Source of the DNA: Ignelater luminosus
Lineage: Eukaryota > Arthropoda > Insecta > Coleoptera > Elateridae
DNA: 64,000 bases
Direction: 5' to 3'
NCBI GenBank assembly: GCA_011009095.1
Contig: VTPC01004670.1
Span: 102,611-166,610, forward strand
Made by a program: the position numbers and the translations under genes. Under the pieces are notes generated by a model, which searched no databases, was not told the origin of the DNA, and saw only the letters and a list, made by a program, of their open reading frames with translations. Below are positions 1 through 12,772 of the stretch, one piece after another (position 1 is the stretch's first letter; the number at the start of each line of letters is the position of its first letter).

Positions 1-3000
1 ATCAGCCTATCAGATCGCAAGTTGCAACACAAAATGTCTCGTCTTAGTGATGAGTTTAAATCACGTTAGCCAAGTAAATAGATGCATTTCAATTGTTTTG
101 TTGCTTATATCGAATATGAAACAGATGGACATCAACACTCTTAACTGAATGTCAATAGAAAGTCAAAATAATAAAAAAAAACAACAGATAATAATTCTTA
201 AAGAAAGTACCTAACCTAATAACTCACAGTAGCACTTATTTTTCACGCAGAATTATCACTAAAACCATTGAATTGGTCATCTTGATTCGAAGTTACTACA
301 CAAAAAGTCTCTCTATAATGACAAAGGTAAGTCATATTCTTTACGTGAATTATCGCATCGCAATAGTTTTGATATGTACTTTAGATAAAGAAACAAGTGC
401 AACTTTGTTTGCATTTTGCATTGCAGAAGGTGAATTCAACTATAAAGGTGAGTTGTTACTATTGGCATTGTTTTCAAAAATTACTTAATTCGTGTTGGTC
501 CTTCCGTTCTGTTTTATAGTTCAACTATAATAATTAGTTAGAGATACCTGCGTTCATTCTGTTTTGTATGTGAAATAAGCATCAAAACAATTGAAATGGG
601 TTTATTTACTGAGCTAACGCAATTTCAATTTATAACTAAAATGAGACGTGTTGTGCTAGATTTGAATTTTGCTTTCCCCAAAAGATTGCAATTGTTATTC
701 CCTTTCCAACGATGTATCCTAAAGTGATGGGGTGCCATTTAAGATTTTGAGGTTACGTATGCGATGGCGATCACTGATATTTTCACTTGTTTTCGAGATA
801 CTAAGGGTGGATCGTTTAAAAATGAACGCACTGTATAGAAATATCAGCTTTCGCTTAAGACAAGATTCGCTAGCTTAATATGAGAGTTCGATCCCCAGGC
901 GAATTTTCTAATGCTCTTGATATATTCAATATTCAGGTTCAGATTTCTAACCCTTTAGTACAAACCGCAGAGTCTTTTACAGCTCGATCTTTGAACAAAG
1001 TGCCAAACATCCTTTTAACGAACACTGTAAATTCAATATTTTTGCTATTGATTTGTAGAGAACTGTTCTACCCTAAATGTAGTGTTTGATTGTAAAGTGT
1101 ACTATTGTCATGGTTTAAAATGCATTTTTTCTGTATCTTGCGGTTTTAAAATTAGTTGCTACTTTTGTATATCCACAACGAATACACCGTGCCTCCAGAA
1201 CACGAAACGTACTTTTTCTTCACAGAATGCTTCGCATTGGAAAAAATATACGTTCCGATTTTCGTTGGATACACAGTATGCAAAAATCTTTTGTTGAAGT
1301 ATTGAAAGATAGTGTAATACATAATTATTAATTATCTTTATCATTCTACTAATATTTTATTATTTTCATGAAGGATTGTCTTTTTTTCCATTCTACCATA
1401 AAATGATTTCTTTTACGTTTTAGCTCTTTTGTTTTTGTCTTGCTTTGTCTATAAAAAAGGGTAGAAGCACGCTACTAAACTATTTAGGGATTCCCTTTCA
1501 TCAAAAAGTGTTTGCCTAAACCTCTTACCGTGTGTGTACCTTTAATATTTATGACGCGAACTTGCTCAGATTTCGAGCTACGAATTGATTATGTTCCTCT
1601 AGAATCCTAGATGAAGTTTAAAATTTAATGTATTAATTCGAAAGGAATCACATCAGCATTAACGTTAAAATTCTTTAGCAACATCATATCGTATGTGACA
1701 TCTACAATTATCATATTGAGAAAATATGTTTTCTAGAATAAGACTTTCGATTATACTCAAATAAACTGCATATTATTAATACATCTAGTTCAACAGAATT
1801 TTCTAATGCTATAAGAAATTAAAATTGTTCCAATTTCACCGCGGTGAAAATTTTTCTGCGGCCCGCAAGCAATTTTCTTGCTAACCCTACTAACTACATA
1901 ACTTGTCGTTAGTTTAATGGCATTTTACTTAACTAGCCCTGCGGCCAAAGACAACCTGTCAGACGAGCATAGGCTGAGCCGTCGACATTTATTTTTATGG
2001 TGAAGTTTGGAGTACCAAATATAGACAATAATTACAGGCTCTCATTAATTACCGATAACAATTCTATAACTTTCTAGTTAGTGATTTATGTTACGTATAA
2101 AAAAAATGGATTCCCTTTTTAGCATGTCGCCCATCTTATAAAAATTAATCCGCAAAAACATTTTCCTTTCATCATTAATTGAACAAAATGAAATGGCGTT
2201 AGCGTAATAGCAAAACAATTTGCGGTTTATAATTGGCGTGCAATTTTACAGTTGGCATTTTATGACTAATGAGAATCGTCTCAGTCAGTACTTGTAACTT
2301 GAACGCACCAGTCTGTTGCTAAAGATGAATCCACTTTCTGCTGCCAACTTTTTTTTCTATACTTATACATAATGTCGTCTTCCAACACGATGTGAAACTT
2401 AATAGAGCAACTTCATAGAATATACGATGTGCCCGTTAGCAAAAGCAATCTAATCATGTTAAAATTCTAACGATTAACCGAGCAAAAAAAATTTACACGC
2501 ACGCAAATTAAAAGAAGAATTTGAAACTTTTGCTAGTTCTTTTTTTAGATTTAATTTTCTAAAATACAATAATATACTCTTAACAATTACCGTTTTCAGA
2601 AATAAAACCGCAAGGTAGGCCCTTTAAACTAATAATGATAATAACGGGATGCAAAGTAGGTACTTTAATGAGGAAAGTTTGGTTTCATATTTTAATGTTG
2701 AACTACAAACTTTTCTCAAGTGGACGTGAACGGGAAATTTTAAAATAACTTGACAGTGTAAAATTTATACGTGCGTTCATGTTTAATAAAGGGCTGTTGT
2801 GGTAATAATTTATAGCGAAGTTTTCTCGTAGTCGAGAACGTTTTCAGATTAACCCAAATTTTGACGCCACGGTTTAATGAAGACGCATACAAATTGTCAG
2901 ATTCTTTTATAATCATACTGGTGGCTAAATTCTGGCCACAAGTCTTTTAGATTAATTTTTGTGGGCATCCAAAGGCGTTCTGAATACTTTATATTCAGTA

Positions 3001-3750
3001 TAATTTACGATGACTGTCGTTATTGAAATCATAAAATATTGAAAAGACAGTCTGGCTTTTTATTATAAACAACTGTTTCGTGTTTCGGAAGACACATGGT
3101 ATACTTAAGGTGTAAAACAATGCGGACAGCGGTCGCAATATTGGCAAATGATTCACTTCTGTTTTTAATTTTTTTTCTTTTATAGGCCAGTAGCGATACA
3201 TCTTATTTACGATCTAATATAGCGTTTCTTAGCCCAGTGTTTCTCAAACTGTATTCCGCAAACGGCGATGGTTTACAAATTAATATCAAAAGTCTTTTGT
3301 TTTTTTGAGTCAGGTCTTAAATCAACATACTGCTACTGTTATTAACAGTTGTTTCTTCCTTAAGAATACGAGGTTCATTTTTGTTTCTGATTTTCTGTTT
3401 TACATAAATTTTGATTGAGTGATACATCATTATATGTGGATTACTGAAATCATCCAGACAGTTCAAATAAATGCCGGAGGCGTAACAACATAATTTACTG
3501 TTATTTAATAGTTTTTCTAAAGTTTTTCGGGATTTTCCAGTTTATATATTTTACATTACGTTTCAGGAATATTGTAATGTTTAAAATGTAACAAAAACTG
3601 GCTCATAAGCGTTACCTTGTGCCACACCAAATGTTGATGTCTAGACCTGTTCTGAGAGTTTACATCTTTTTGGTGAATCAATAGTCAATCTCTAAATTTA
3701 TCTAACGATCAATTTCCAGATTCTTTTCAAGTGCTGATCTATTCTACCAA
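1..3750. other. AT-rich gene-free stretch
   Basis: I see no coding exon, RNA gene or terminal inverted repeat here. Open frames are short, many open only at non-ATG codons, and none shows a recognisable domain. The stretch is AT-rich with homopolymer runs, as expected for intergenic or long-intron insect DNA. If the candidate minus-strand first exons at 26.3 and 35.9 kb belong to one gene, this could be part of its introns, but no downstream exon was found. Confidence 0.5.
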
Positions 3751-3754
3751 TATA

Positions 3755-4251
3755 CAGGGTTTGTCAGGAAAGTAATGCGACTGGGCGAGATTTTTGGATG
3801 GGATGGATGGTGGGGGTTTTCAGTTACACAGTGCGACATGTGCAAAGTGAGGATTGCGGTTAAAGTGAACATCTGTCTTGTCGGTCGGTCACGGGGAACG
3901 TGTTACGCAATCAAGTTCTGTGTGAAATTTGGCAAATCCGATACTGATACGGTTTCTACGGTGCAACAAGCCTACGGGGAGGATCTGTTTCCGGCAGATT
4001 TCTTTTTGTTTTCGAAAGCCAAAACCAGCCTGAAGGCAGCATTTTGGAGCTGTGGAAAACATCCAAGCCGCCGTGACGAGGACTTTAAAGGAGGTTCCCG
4101 TTGACGCCGTTCGGGAAGCCTATCAAGACATGGTATACAAAAATGTATCGACGCCCAACGATCTATTTTGAAGAATTTTACGTACTTGTACCCATATCTT
4201 CAATATTTCTTTTTAATTAATTCAGTCGCATTACTTTCCGGACAAACCCTG
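3755..4251 (+). mobile_element. Internally deleted mariner (DD34D type), 497 bp
   Basis: The element is bounded by inverted repeats of about 30 bp that begin CAGGGTTTGTC at the left end and mirror this at the right end (near 4,223-4,251). TA dinucleotides flank both sides (3,753-3,754 and 4,252-4,253), the Tc1/mariner target duplication. Between the ends lies only the start and end of a mariner transposase. The N-terminal part has the KFCVKFGKS...QQAYGED pattern. It jumps directly to the region after the last catalytic Asp (PADFFLF...KTSLK), then shifts frame into the C-terminal tail that ends ...NVSTPNDLF at a stop near 4,169-4,171. Both the central catalytic core and the frame are lost, so it cannot mobilise itself. 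The structure is seen directly; the subfamily is not assigned. Confidence 0.85.
3775..4171 (+). pseudogene. Mariner transposase remnant (N and C ends only)
   Basis: A 109-codon frame starts at 3,775 and covers the transposase N terminus plus a stub of the C terminus. The conserved C-terminal tail continues in another frame to about 4,171. The helix-turn-helix/linker region and at least two of the three catalytic Asp residues are missing. It is a deletion derivative, not a functional gene. Confidence 0.8.
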
Positions 4252-4254
4252 TAT

Positions 4255-7200
4255 TGTATTCCAAACAAAACTATCTAAGAATCCCAAAACTGAAAATTCT
4301 TTTGAAACTTCTACTAATCTCCATCGTGGGTACAGGGCTTGGTACAAATTTTCTCAACAGAAATATATTATCATGTACCAGTCTTCAAAAATCAGTACAG
4401 GCAGAAGAGGTCAATACTATGGTTTGCAAGTTTGCACAACCTCCAGCATCCTACCACAAACATATGTTATCGGCGTAATACTTGAACTTGCATTCACAAG
4501 CTGAATAGTATAAGACTTGGTTTGCAGAGTGTGTGCAAACCGAATAGTAACATTGAGCGTCTGGCAAGTGCAAGTAATCCTTTTCATTTTATCTGCGTTG
4601 CATAAAGGTGTATATCGATTTTTGAGTAAGCTCAAAAAGCACCTCAGTTAAGTTAGCTCTCGTCGTGTGGACGGACTTCTTGTGATTTTGTTGTCTAACA
4701 AACATACATGCAAAAGCATGTTTGTCTCGGGGACTGACGGTGTGTGCTGGTTCATCAGCTCGCCGTGCTCTATAGCGCAGACAAGGCAAGAATATTCCAA
4801 AACAGCCCGGCTAGGCATCCTCGCACCTTAAAGAGCCTGTGGTTTGCACGTCGAATACAAACCGCTCATCATATGTAGCTTTTTAATGACATCTATAAAT
4901 GCTACAATCTGGGTACTATGAGCTGCCACTGACCGTACAGAGACAAATTAGCAGGCCATTCCTATTTCGAGATTCTTGTTTTTTTTTTTGAATTTTTTGG
5001 TGATTTATCCAACACGGATTAATGGACACTAAGGCAGAATTCAGACGGCCCGACCAGATCGATCTTCCGCGATCGCCCAAAATTTCGAATGTAAGCGCAT
5101 GAGTAACATCACACCAAGGTTCTTAGACTACAACGGTTGCCTCGTAGGCTGCAATCTGATACCGTGACGTAGTGAAATTACACATCACCTTTTAAGACGG
5201 TTATGATTTTATGAATTAAATATGTCGTGATTCGTTGTATGCATAAATATTCTGATTTTACTTAAATATTAATTGGCAACATTTCTCGACGTCAAATTAT
5301 CGTAAAATCGTAAAAGTCTAAAAACCGTGACATCACGCTGCATAATCATCATTAGCTTGAAAGTACGAAATGGTTTGAAAATTGATCGCGTGGTCGGTGC
5401 AGGCGATGTTGTATGTTGAAGTTATGTTTGGTTATGCCGGGTATCGAAACCGGTACAACTAATCATTTCAAAGAAATAAAATTAATCAGATTTCGTAAAA
5501 AAAGCGGCAAGTTATAAAAATGAATCTAACTAATGCATATTTTTTGCTTTCGCTGCCTATCAAAGACATTTACATTAAATAAAAAACGGGCACTTTTTAA
5601 ATTTATGTGTTTTTATGTACCAACTTGAAGAAATACATACTAATATGTACCATTTCCGAATCCTGCGGGTATTGACTGATCGATTTCAGAGCGTCTTTCA
5701 AATCTTAATTTTATAAAAATACAATTCAACAGAAAAACTCCCATTCTAGAATCTTTCTATGTTGGTACTTCGGAGTTGCGCTGCTATCCTAAGACCAAAA
5801 ATAACTTTCACTTGGCAATTTATGCTTCTAAACCAACGAATGACTTGTTTTGAATTCTTTCATCGCGTAATGTTTCCGGCGTCGTATGTATACAAAAAAA
5901 GACACTCTTTCAAAATCTTTTAATGTCATAATTGCAATAGATGAAGTCTACTAGAGGATCTCAATATTTGAAGAATGTGAACGCAGTGCAAACAGAGATT
6001 AAATACCAAAGTATCACAGACTTGCAACATCTTACGTGATTGAGATTTTCCATAATCAATGTCTGGTCATCAAAAGTTTTGATTGAGAGTCTAGGCATTA
6101 ATGAACACTAGCCAATAGAAACCTTGCGCGGTCATCAAGAAGATTAGGTAACTTCAAGGTTAAGAAGGCTCAAGCAAACAAATGAACATTCTTTCTGTTT
6201 GAGTGTAAATTCTATTTTGAAAATTAAATTCCACAAACCGATAACTGTGACTATCTGAAAGAATAGAGAAACTGTCAATTCCAAATCAAGAAGAGCAAAG
6301 GCAACGAAAGCCTCAACACACGATGTTCACAAACGAATCAAAACTTTGTAATGGAAAGCTGAGGTTAGGGTAACAAATATGTATAATGCGAAGAAATAGA
6401 CAGCACCAAATAGAAATTCAGGGAGTAGTTCGAGTTTTAAATGAATATCTGTTAAAATAGTGACAGAGAATATATTGTTTGGAGATAACTAATTTAATTA
6501 ACCCTGTATAAAGTCGAGATGTCTGTCATTCTATACAAAAACTTCGAGGTTAAAGTGAAACTGATATTTCAATATGACAAGGGTAACTGATAGTAATTGG
6601 ATATCCATTAAACCATTAAACGATAATTTCTTAATTAACAAAGATCGTGCCTTCGTCGCTGTTACCTGTAAACTTTCTTAAAGCAGTTTTCCGCCTGAAT
6701 GCCTGAAATTCGAGTCAGAAACGGCGGCAACAGCCTAGCATCGTTTCCCAATCTATTTTGGCCCTTCTTGCTCCTGTTTTATTATGACCTGTTCTCCGTA
6801 ACGACCTTCAAGGTTGAATGAGCCACCGAAAGACAGGAAAGTTTAAAAATAATATATTAGAAGTGCTTCTCTCAAAAGTTACAGATAAAAACTTTTACGA
6901 ATGTTATAAAAAACAAGATTAGGCCCATTTTTGCATACATAGTATGTATAATAATGCTGTGGGGTTACGTTCCATAAAATTTAATGCAACTTCTGGTTTT
7001 AAAAATTAAAAAAGACGTTTTTTTTGTACAACCATCAGATTAAAAAAAAGAAATATTTAATTTTTACTCAAAAGGAATTTCACAGTGAACACAAAAAAGG
7101 TCTGCAACAAAAATATAACAATGATAAAAAAAAACCTAGTTTCAGTTTGTCCTAATGCGAAAAAAGTTAAATAGGTTGGGAACATCTGAAGCTACTATTA

Positions 7201-8880
7201 AATAAATCAAGCACTGCAGACAACGTCTCTAGGTCGAAGTTAGGTCAGGGTCAGGGTGTATCCATACCATCGGCATTTTTTTTCGACAAAAAAATATGAA
7301 GTCCGAGAGAAGATAAGAAAAGAACAATTTTATTAAAATTCCAATCTCACAAAAATAAATATTTGTCCAATTAAACGACCTTTTAAGTTTTAATTGAATT
7401 TCGAGTCTTCAAATAACTTCGAAAGAGATTTACAAGAAAAACAAAACTATGGAGGAAATTAGGTTGAAAACGTATTTAAATCTAACAGGAGGAAAGAAAA
7501 CAATTAATAATATCGTTAAATTTCCGCTGGAGGAAAACCGTGATTAATTAGAATATTGTGCTATCATCATCAGCTGACTGTCGACAAACCGCAATTGCAC
7601 TGTGTTACGTACCAATGTGAACAATGTGATTAGAACCCATTCATGCAATATAATCAAGAAAGATTTATGCATTCAGTAATCGCTTAATTAAATCATAAGC
7701 ATAAGCAAGACACAGTGGGCAGTGAATTATTCTTAGGAAGGCTGCAACTGTTTATCATAACATGAAACCTACAACACGAGCATATGTTTCAAATGGGACA
7801 AGGTAAATTAATTCATGAAAATAAACCTCGTAATTATCATTCAGAAAAAGAAACTAGAATAATATTGGAAACTACAAAATCAATCGGGATTTAATAGAGT
7901 GAAACGCCGTCAACTATAAAGGTAAATAATAAAAGTTTTTTTTAAAAGGACTAATTATAGTAGTTTAATGTACAGGATCCATTAAAAATAAAACATCGAA
8001 TAATGTTAGCAACACATTTTTGAAAGAATGACCGTGTATAATTCTAAACAAATGAACAAAGTTAAACCACACAAACATGATGTAATTAAAACCATTGATT
8101 ATTATATGAGATAAGCAAATAAGAGAAGTTCTGAAAGGGACACTCGTCCCCTCCTTCCTTTCTCTACTTACCTTTTACATCTCCTCTGTTCTATAAGAGA
8201 GGTTCCTTTATTTTACCCAGAGTTCATAATCAAAACGTATAACAATGAACTTGAAACTATTCGATTCTCTATAGCAATCAGATAGCATAATATTATAATC
8301 TATGCAGGATGATTCAATTACCATTAACAAAATCCATAACGCAACTGGTGTTTCTTCACACAATATTCTTAAAACGTTTGTTTTATGCAAGAGACGACAA
8401 GAAAACATTGAAAGCTGTAAAATCGAGATTTGGATTAGGTTAATTGCTTTCAAGTTTTTGTATTTAATGTGAGATTTCTGATAACTAAAGTATTTTGCTT
8501 ATAGTGAGGCAGCCATAGTTACGCATCTACAAGAGAAATTTGCTAGCGTTTTTGTTTATAATTGACATGAATAACATAGAACCAAAGGTGTAGACCAACG
8601 TAAGAAGTTGAAAATGTCTTGAAAATAAGACTTTTAAGTATAATCTTTCTCAGTTTGTATTAATGTAGAGCATATAATGTAAGGTACTTTATAGAACAAC
8701 GAAAAATGTTGATCTAACTGTTTTGTACAAGATAACGATAATACTACATCGGAAAAGGTTTTAACCCTGGAGATAATCAAACCAAGACGAGTTTAAAGTC
8801 ATTTTGAAGATCATACCCCCAAAGTGGTCGCAAACGTCTCAATTCGCTTGGTGTGGAGATCTGTAAAACAATATTCAACT
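4255..8880. other. Gene-free stretch, no recognised element
   Basis: No gene or complete transposon is recognisable. A short CpG-richer patch at 4,420-4,800 and another at 5,030-5,460 stand out from the AT-rich background. The second contains GGTATCGAAACC near 5,440, which weakly resembles a Pol III B box, but there is no convincing A box. A CCCTGTATA half-end of Tc1/mariner type occurs near 6,502 without a partner. Confidence 0.4.
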
Positions 8881-9010
8881 GTTTCGTTTATTTTTAAAGG
8901 CTGATATGGCCATTAAAGGCACGTCCTGGATTTTTCCCGTCCGAATCATGGATCGAACCAGCAATCTTCAGGTTGACAGATAGCTACTGTAGAAGCCGTC
9001 ACTAACTGGA
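8880..9010 (-). repeat. Possible tRNA-derived SINE head
   Basis: Read on the minus strand, a B-box-like GGTTCGATCC (about 8,951-8,960) lies about 45 nt downstream of an A-box-like TAGTGACGGC (about 8,995-9,004). That spacing suits a tRNA-derived promoter. The body then runs toward lower coordinates into an A-rich segment. Part of the core, AACCTGAAGAT, recurs at 21.7 kb. No tRNA cloverleaf forms. This is an inference from promoter-like boxes only. Confidence 0.35.
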
Positions 9011-9540
9011 AAATGCCATTGTCCATGACCACAAAAGACTCAGGTTATAAAAAAAAGCCACTTATGAAAGGAAGGCCGCCATCATCACTACTTCTCCCCC
9101 CTCTTCTACTAAATAACTATTCCGCAAATAAGCTTCGCGTCGCCGTCTCCAACTTTTCACAGCTACTATCATTCCAACCACCAGTACCTGGACATACAGG
9201 CTATCTCGTGTTATAGTTCTACTAACACCATTGCGGCCACGAATTCAACACACCAACCACCAGCCGCCGCGGTGTTGCACTGGCCGTTTACTTCATGCTT
9301 GCCGTTCAACATATTACAAACATCAAGGCACTGTTGCGCTTTCTTCTGATTGTGATCCTCTTGTCATTTTACCATCTACTGCCACTGATTGAAGTGGAAA
9401 ATAACTCCTACAACGTTCGGTTGAATTCGGCGGTGTTTTAACGTTTTACACGCCAGCAGAACCGTAATGAGCTAGGTCAGTTCACTTGACCTGTAGTCTC
9501 TAGAGTCCCAATTTTTTCTCTAATTGTAGGCTTTTAATAC
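9010..9540. other. GC-richer stretch, unrecognised
   Basis: Base composition rises compared with the flanks and short proline/serine-rich frames occur, but none resembles a known protein. It may be the edge of an old retroelement that continues after the MITE at 9,546-9,689. Confidence 0.3.
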
Positions 9541-9545
9541 AAATA

Positions 9546-9689
9546 CAGTGCGATTATTAGTTCGAGTTGTAGAAAATACGAGTTACAGAAAATTACGTGC
9601 AATTAGTATACGAAGTACAGGGGAGGGCAATACATTTCGAGTTGAAGAGAAATTCGAGTTGCAGAAGTTCGACCTATAGGGTTCCACTG
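9546..9689. mobile_element. Short palindromic MITE with TA duplication
   Basis: The left end CAGTGCGATTA and the right end, read inverted as CAGTGGAACCC, form a TIR that extends imperfectly inward through TCGAGTTGTAG / TCGAACTTCTGCAAC. TA flanks both sides (9,544-9,545 and 9,690-9,691). The 144-bp length, the palindromic interior and the TA duplication fit a non-autonomous pogo/Tigger-like element. There is no coding capacity. Confidence 0.55.
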
Positions 9690-9699
9690 TACTTTTATT

Positions 9700-10720
9700 T
9701 CAATCAACAAATCATCAAAAGATATTAAATAAAAAAGGTCAGAATAAAACGAACAAAAGGGAAAAACAAAAGAAAAGAAATCCTAATTATCTCCGGTCGA
9801 AGGAGTTTAAACTTGATGGGTTGACGACGAGAATATCATTCTTGTGTTTCCTTGCATCGGCAGTAGAACTATGTGATGGAACCCTGGTAGTCAGTAGTAT
9901 TAGTGGTAGTCTTGGGCAGCAGGTGGTGGTTTGAGATATTGGCGGCCGTGATTTCCAACAAATGCGCAGAGCATCGACAAAGTGTACTGGCAGAGGAGGC
10001 GGTAGAAAACGGACGGCGCGTAGAATGATGTACGGTGTTAAGAGTGATCGGCCTTGCCATTTTTGTGATTGGTATGGCAGCTGGTTAGTGCGCAAATTTG
10101 CAGGTACGTCCGTATGAATAAAAGGTGCCCACGTATTGGCTTGATGGAAGGCGCCAGATATTGATACGAAGGCCGTTGTATGGAACGCCCGACAGGAGCA
10201 ATGTATATGGTTGCCGTGGACGATGTTGACAGATGCTGGAGACTGCAGAAGATGAACAAGTACGGAGAAAGAGCTGTTCTCAAAATTTGGTGCTCTTAAT
10301 TTTTGCGGCATATAAACGGCTTCCAAAGCCAAAGCTCGGTAGCGGCCGGTAGAAAAAAACGGTGAACAGAGACAAGATAGAATGATCCCGGGTTTCTAGC
10401 GCTGCCCCTAGGTCTACGCCCCATCAAACGTAGAATGCAGCTGGGGGGGGGGGGGTGTTCTCAGTCGGTAAACACGGCGGTCTCTACCCACGTCTGAACC
10501 GACCGGAATTGAGAAACAGGGAACTACAAAAGTATCGTCCACCCCGCCAAAAGAACAACTGATATTGTGAAGCCAAGATACCAGATATCAATCCATCCGG
10601 TATCAAAACAAAGACTACTAAGGATGCTTGCTCTTAAACGTGTTTCAACAATGATTTCTGTATGCGAGGTAAAAAAGCCTCCTTAGAAAAATACGCGAAG
10701 TTTGAGTTTGTACGGTCCAA
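9700..10720. other. GC-rich block with a 181-codon minus frame, unidentified
   Basis: A minus-strand frame of 181 codons (9,787-10,332) is open but opens at a likely chance ATG and shows low-complexity Ser/Thr/Pro composition. I recognise no domain. A 12-13 nt G run (about 10,443-10,455) is followed by GC-rich sequence to about 10,620. The block looks like a decayed repeat rather than a host gene. Confidence 0.3.
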
Positions 10721-10724
10721 GATT

Positions 10725-11060
10725 CATTTTGGGCTTTTCAGACCTGTCAAACTGTTTTCAAGCTGACTAAACGTTTAAGATGGCAGATTAAACAAGTGGG
10801 CCGGACCGATTGAACTTTTTGGTCTGGTTAAGTTTGTCAAGTCATTCGAGTTCTTGAAGCCGAAAACCTTTCTTAATCTTTTTTTCTGAAACCCCTAAAA
10901 CAATTTCCTTCTTTTAAAATGAAGTGGTCCTTCATAGCCATATTTTTAGTCTAGGCTTCAAGCCAGGGGAGGTTTTAAAACCAGTTGGGATTTTTAAAGC
11001 AATTGGCCTTTTTGCACTTTCAAGTTTTTCAGACTGGGCACAATTTTTATGGATTCTAGC
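10725..11060 (-). repeat. GC-rich CCCGAA-type repeat, decayed copy
   Basis: The segment contains repeated motifs of the kind GGGCTTTTCAGACC and GGCCGGACCGATT, which are degenerate reverse-complement versions of the ~10-bp AGCCCGAANN periodicity seen clearly at 22.8 and 33 kb. It is the most diverged of four copies in the window, and the assignment rests on motif similarity. Confidence 0.4.
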
Positions 11061-12770
11061 CTAGCCTCGGTGGAATTGGCCGAAACTATAGGAATGTTAT
11101 ACATAGTTCTTGACCTACTGATCAAAGATCTCTACTGTAAGTACGAAATATCAAAATGTTGGATTTTCTGCTAGAGCCATTTAATTTTTTTACTGAATAG
11201 CCTATAAGTATTTCAGACACAGATTGTCATTATATCTAGATGAGACTTTGGCAGTTGATAATGGTAGAGGAGTGGTTTTCAGAAAACCTTGATACTAGAG
11301 ATCGATAGTCCACTGTCTTTTTTGACAGGTGTACTATATCTCAAAAACGGGATGTTGTCGTCGTATAGTGGTAAGGGTATGGCTTCAAGCCATTCCGTTA
11401 CCATCAATTGTCTTTTCGTTTCTCGTTTTTGGTTTATTACATCGGAAACGATCAATGGTATCGAGCTGAGACTAGGTTTGTTGGTAGTGGAAGGGGAAGG
11501 GCTTTCAAGCAATCCGGGCACCACTGCTCGTCTTTCGGCTTCTTGCTAGACATTTTACGTTTCTGGATCTACGTATCGAGACAGAACTTTGATTGGTGAT
11601 GATTCCGGCAACACCGATGGTCTACTGTAGTTTTAACGTAAGTAAAGCAAATCTTGACCCATGTTCAAGTATAAGTAATATAAGAAGGTTAATGGAGGGT
11701 TAAGCTGGACTGCAGATCATCGAAAGGGATGAAGCCCGACATGTATTACAGTGTAGCTGACTTAAGACGGTTAATGAAGGGCAAAATCAAACCAATTTCA
11801 AAACTATGAAATGATTGATCGCTGGCCACTTCAAGCTACACTAATACCTCCTCCAAAAAGAGCCTAGTCAATATGTATTACTTGTTAGACCAACAGTTCT
11901 AAGCAAACGTTACTTTAGCTACTACGCAATAGTATACTTGGCCCCTATCCATTACGAAAAAATGACCCTTTTTAAGCTTCGTGTCCATGGAGACTTTTGA
12001 TCAGCAAGTAAAAAACTAACATGCTATAGTTTCAACCAATCTCACCGAGGATTGCGTGAGGTCTTTATTTCAGCAGAGTCGGATGACGTTGGTTCTAAGA
12101 ATTATAGCTAATGTAGAGATTTAGAAAAGTGGTAGCCGATCAAGGAGAGAAAAGCTGTGTATCGATATCTTGCACATCCAAGTGGGTATGGTAATACAAA
12201 TTCTCGTCAGCATCTTGCAGTAATCAATCTGGTAATTTTCATACAGGGTGACGCTCTCCTATGGAAGTCTTCTGCTTTTTTATCTTACATTTGCAGTCAC
12301 TTCCAAACCTAACAAGTGAGATAAGCCAGACTTGACCTTTCCTCAAGGGTAGTTACATGTTAAAGTCAAAAGGAACATACAAAACCTTCCTGAACGTAAA
12401 CTGTGTATAAATCAGTGTTCTTGTCAACTTCTGCTATTGTAGAGCACTAGCATACAACCAGTCACAATATACCGATAGATACAGTCATCTATTGTCTGTA
12501 AATTCGAAATGTAGACATCTTCATAATGTTCCCTTCGTTCTCACAGCGCTTTTTCGCACACATTAGCATCTCACCGAATTCAGGTACTGTCTTCTCTTCT
12601 CCAATGCAGTAAATGGCAGAACTGTCCTAACGTTCACCATTTAATGTTAGCCTAGTTCAAAGAGTGATACGAAAGAAAAGAATTCATCAAAATTGTTACA
12701 ATAAAGAATGAAAAAAGTAATTTTCTATTTGGAATATTGCCTGTGTATGGTCACTAATAATTTTCACTGT
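11060..12770. other. Gene-free stretch with a short 120-bp duplication
   Basis: At 11,340-11,550 two imperfect copies about 120 bp apart share a motif of the form GTGG-A-GGG-A-GGCTTCAAGC. An ATACAGGGTG half-end at 12,241 has no matching partner. I see nothing else in this stretch. Confidence 0.4.
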
Positions 12771-12772
12771 TA

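Noticed and set aside
860..915. GAGTTCGATCCCCAGG, a tRNA T-arm-like motif
   Set aside because: No acceptor stem, D arm or anticodon arm can be drawn at the right spacing and no A box lies upstream.
5030..5460. Possible MITE with CCGACCA...TGGTCGG arms
   Set aside because: Complementarity is limited to a few short blocks and no target duplication could be identified.
9787..10332. 181-codon minus frame as a gene
   Set aside because: Low-complexity composition, overlapping alternative frames and no recognisable domain or splice context; it is kept only as part of an unidentified GC-rich block.
11279..11600. Overlapping frames on both strands at 11.3-11.6 kb
   Set aside because: They follow from a ~120-bp imperfect duplication; no family resemblance or exon signals.
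12241..12260. ATACAGGGTG, a mariner/MITE-like terminus
   Set aside because: No inverse partner was found within 2 kb; similar orphan halves occur near 6,500, 38,990 and 57,740.
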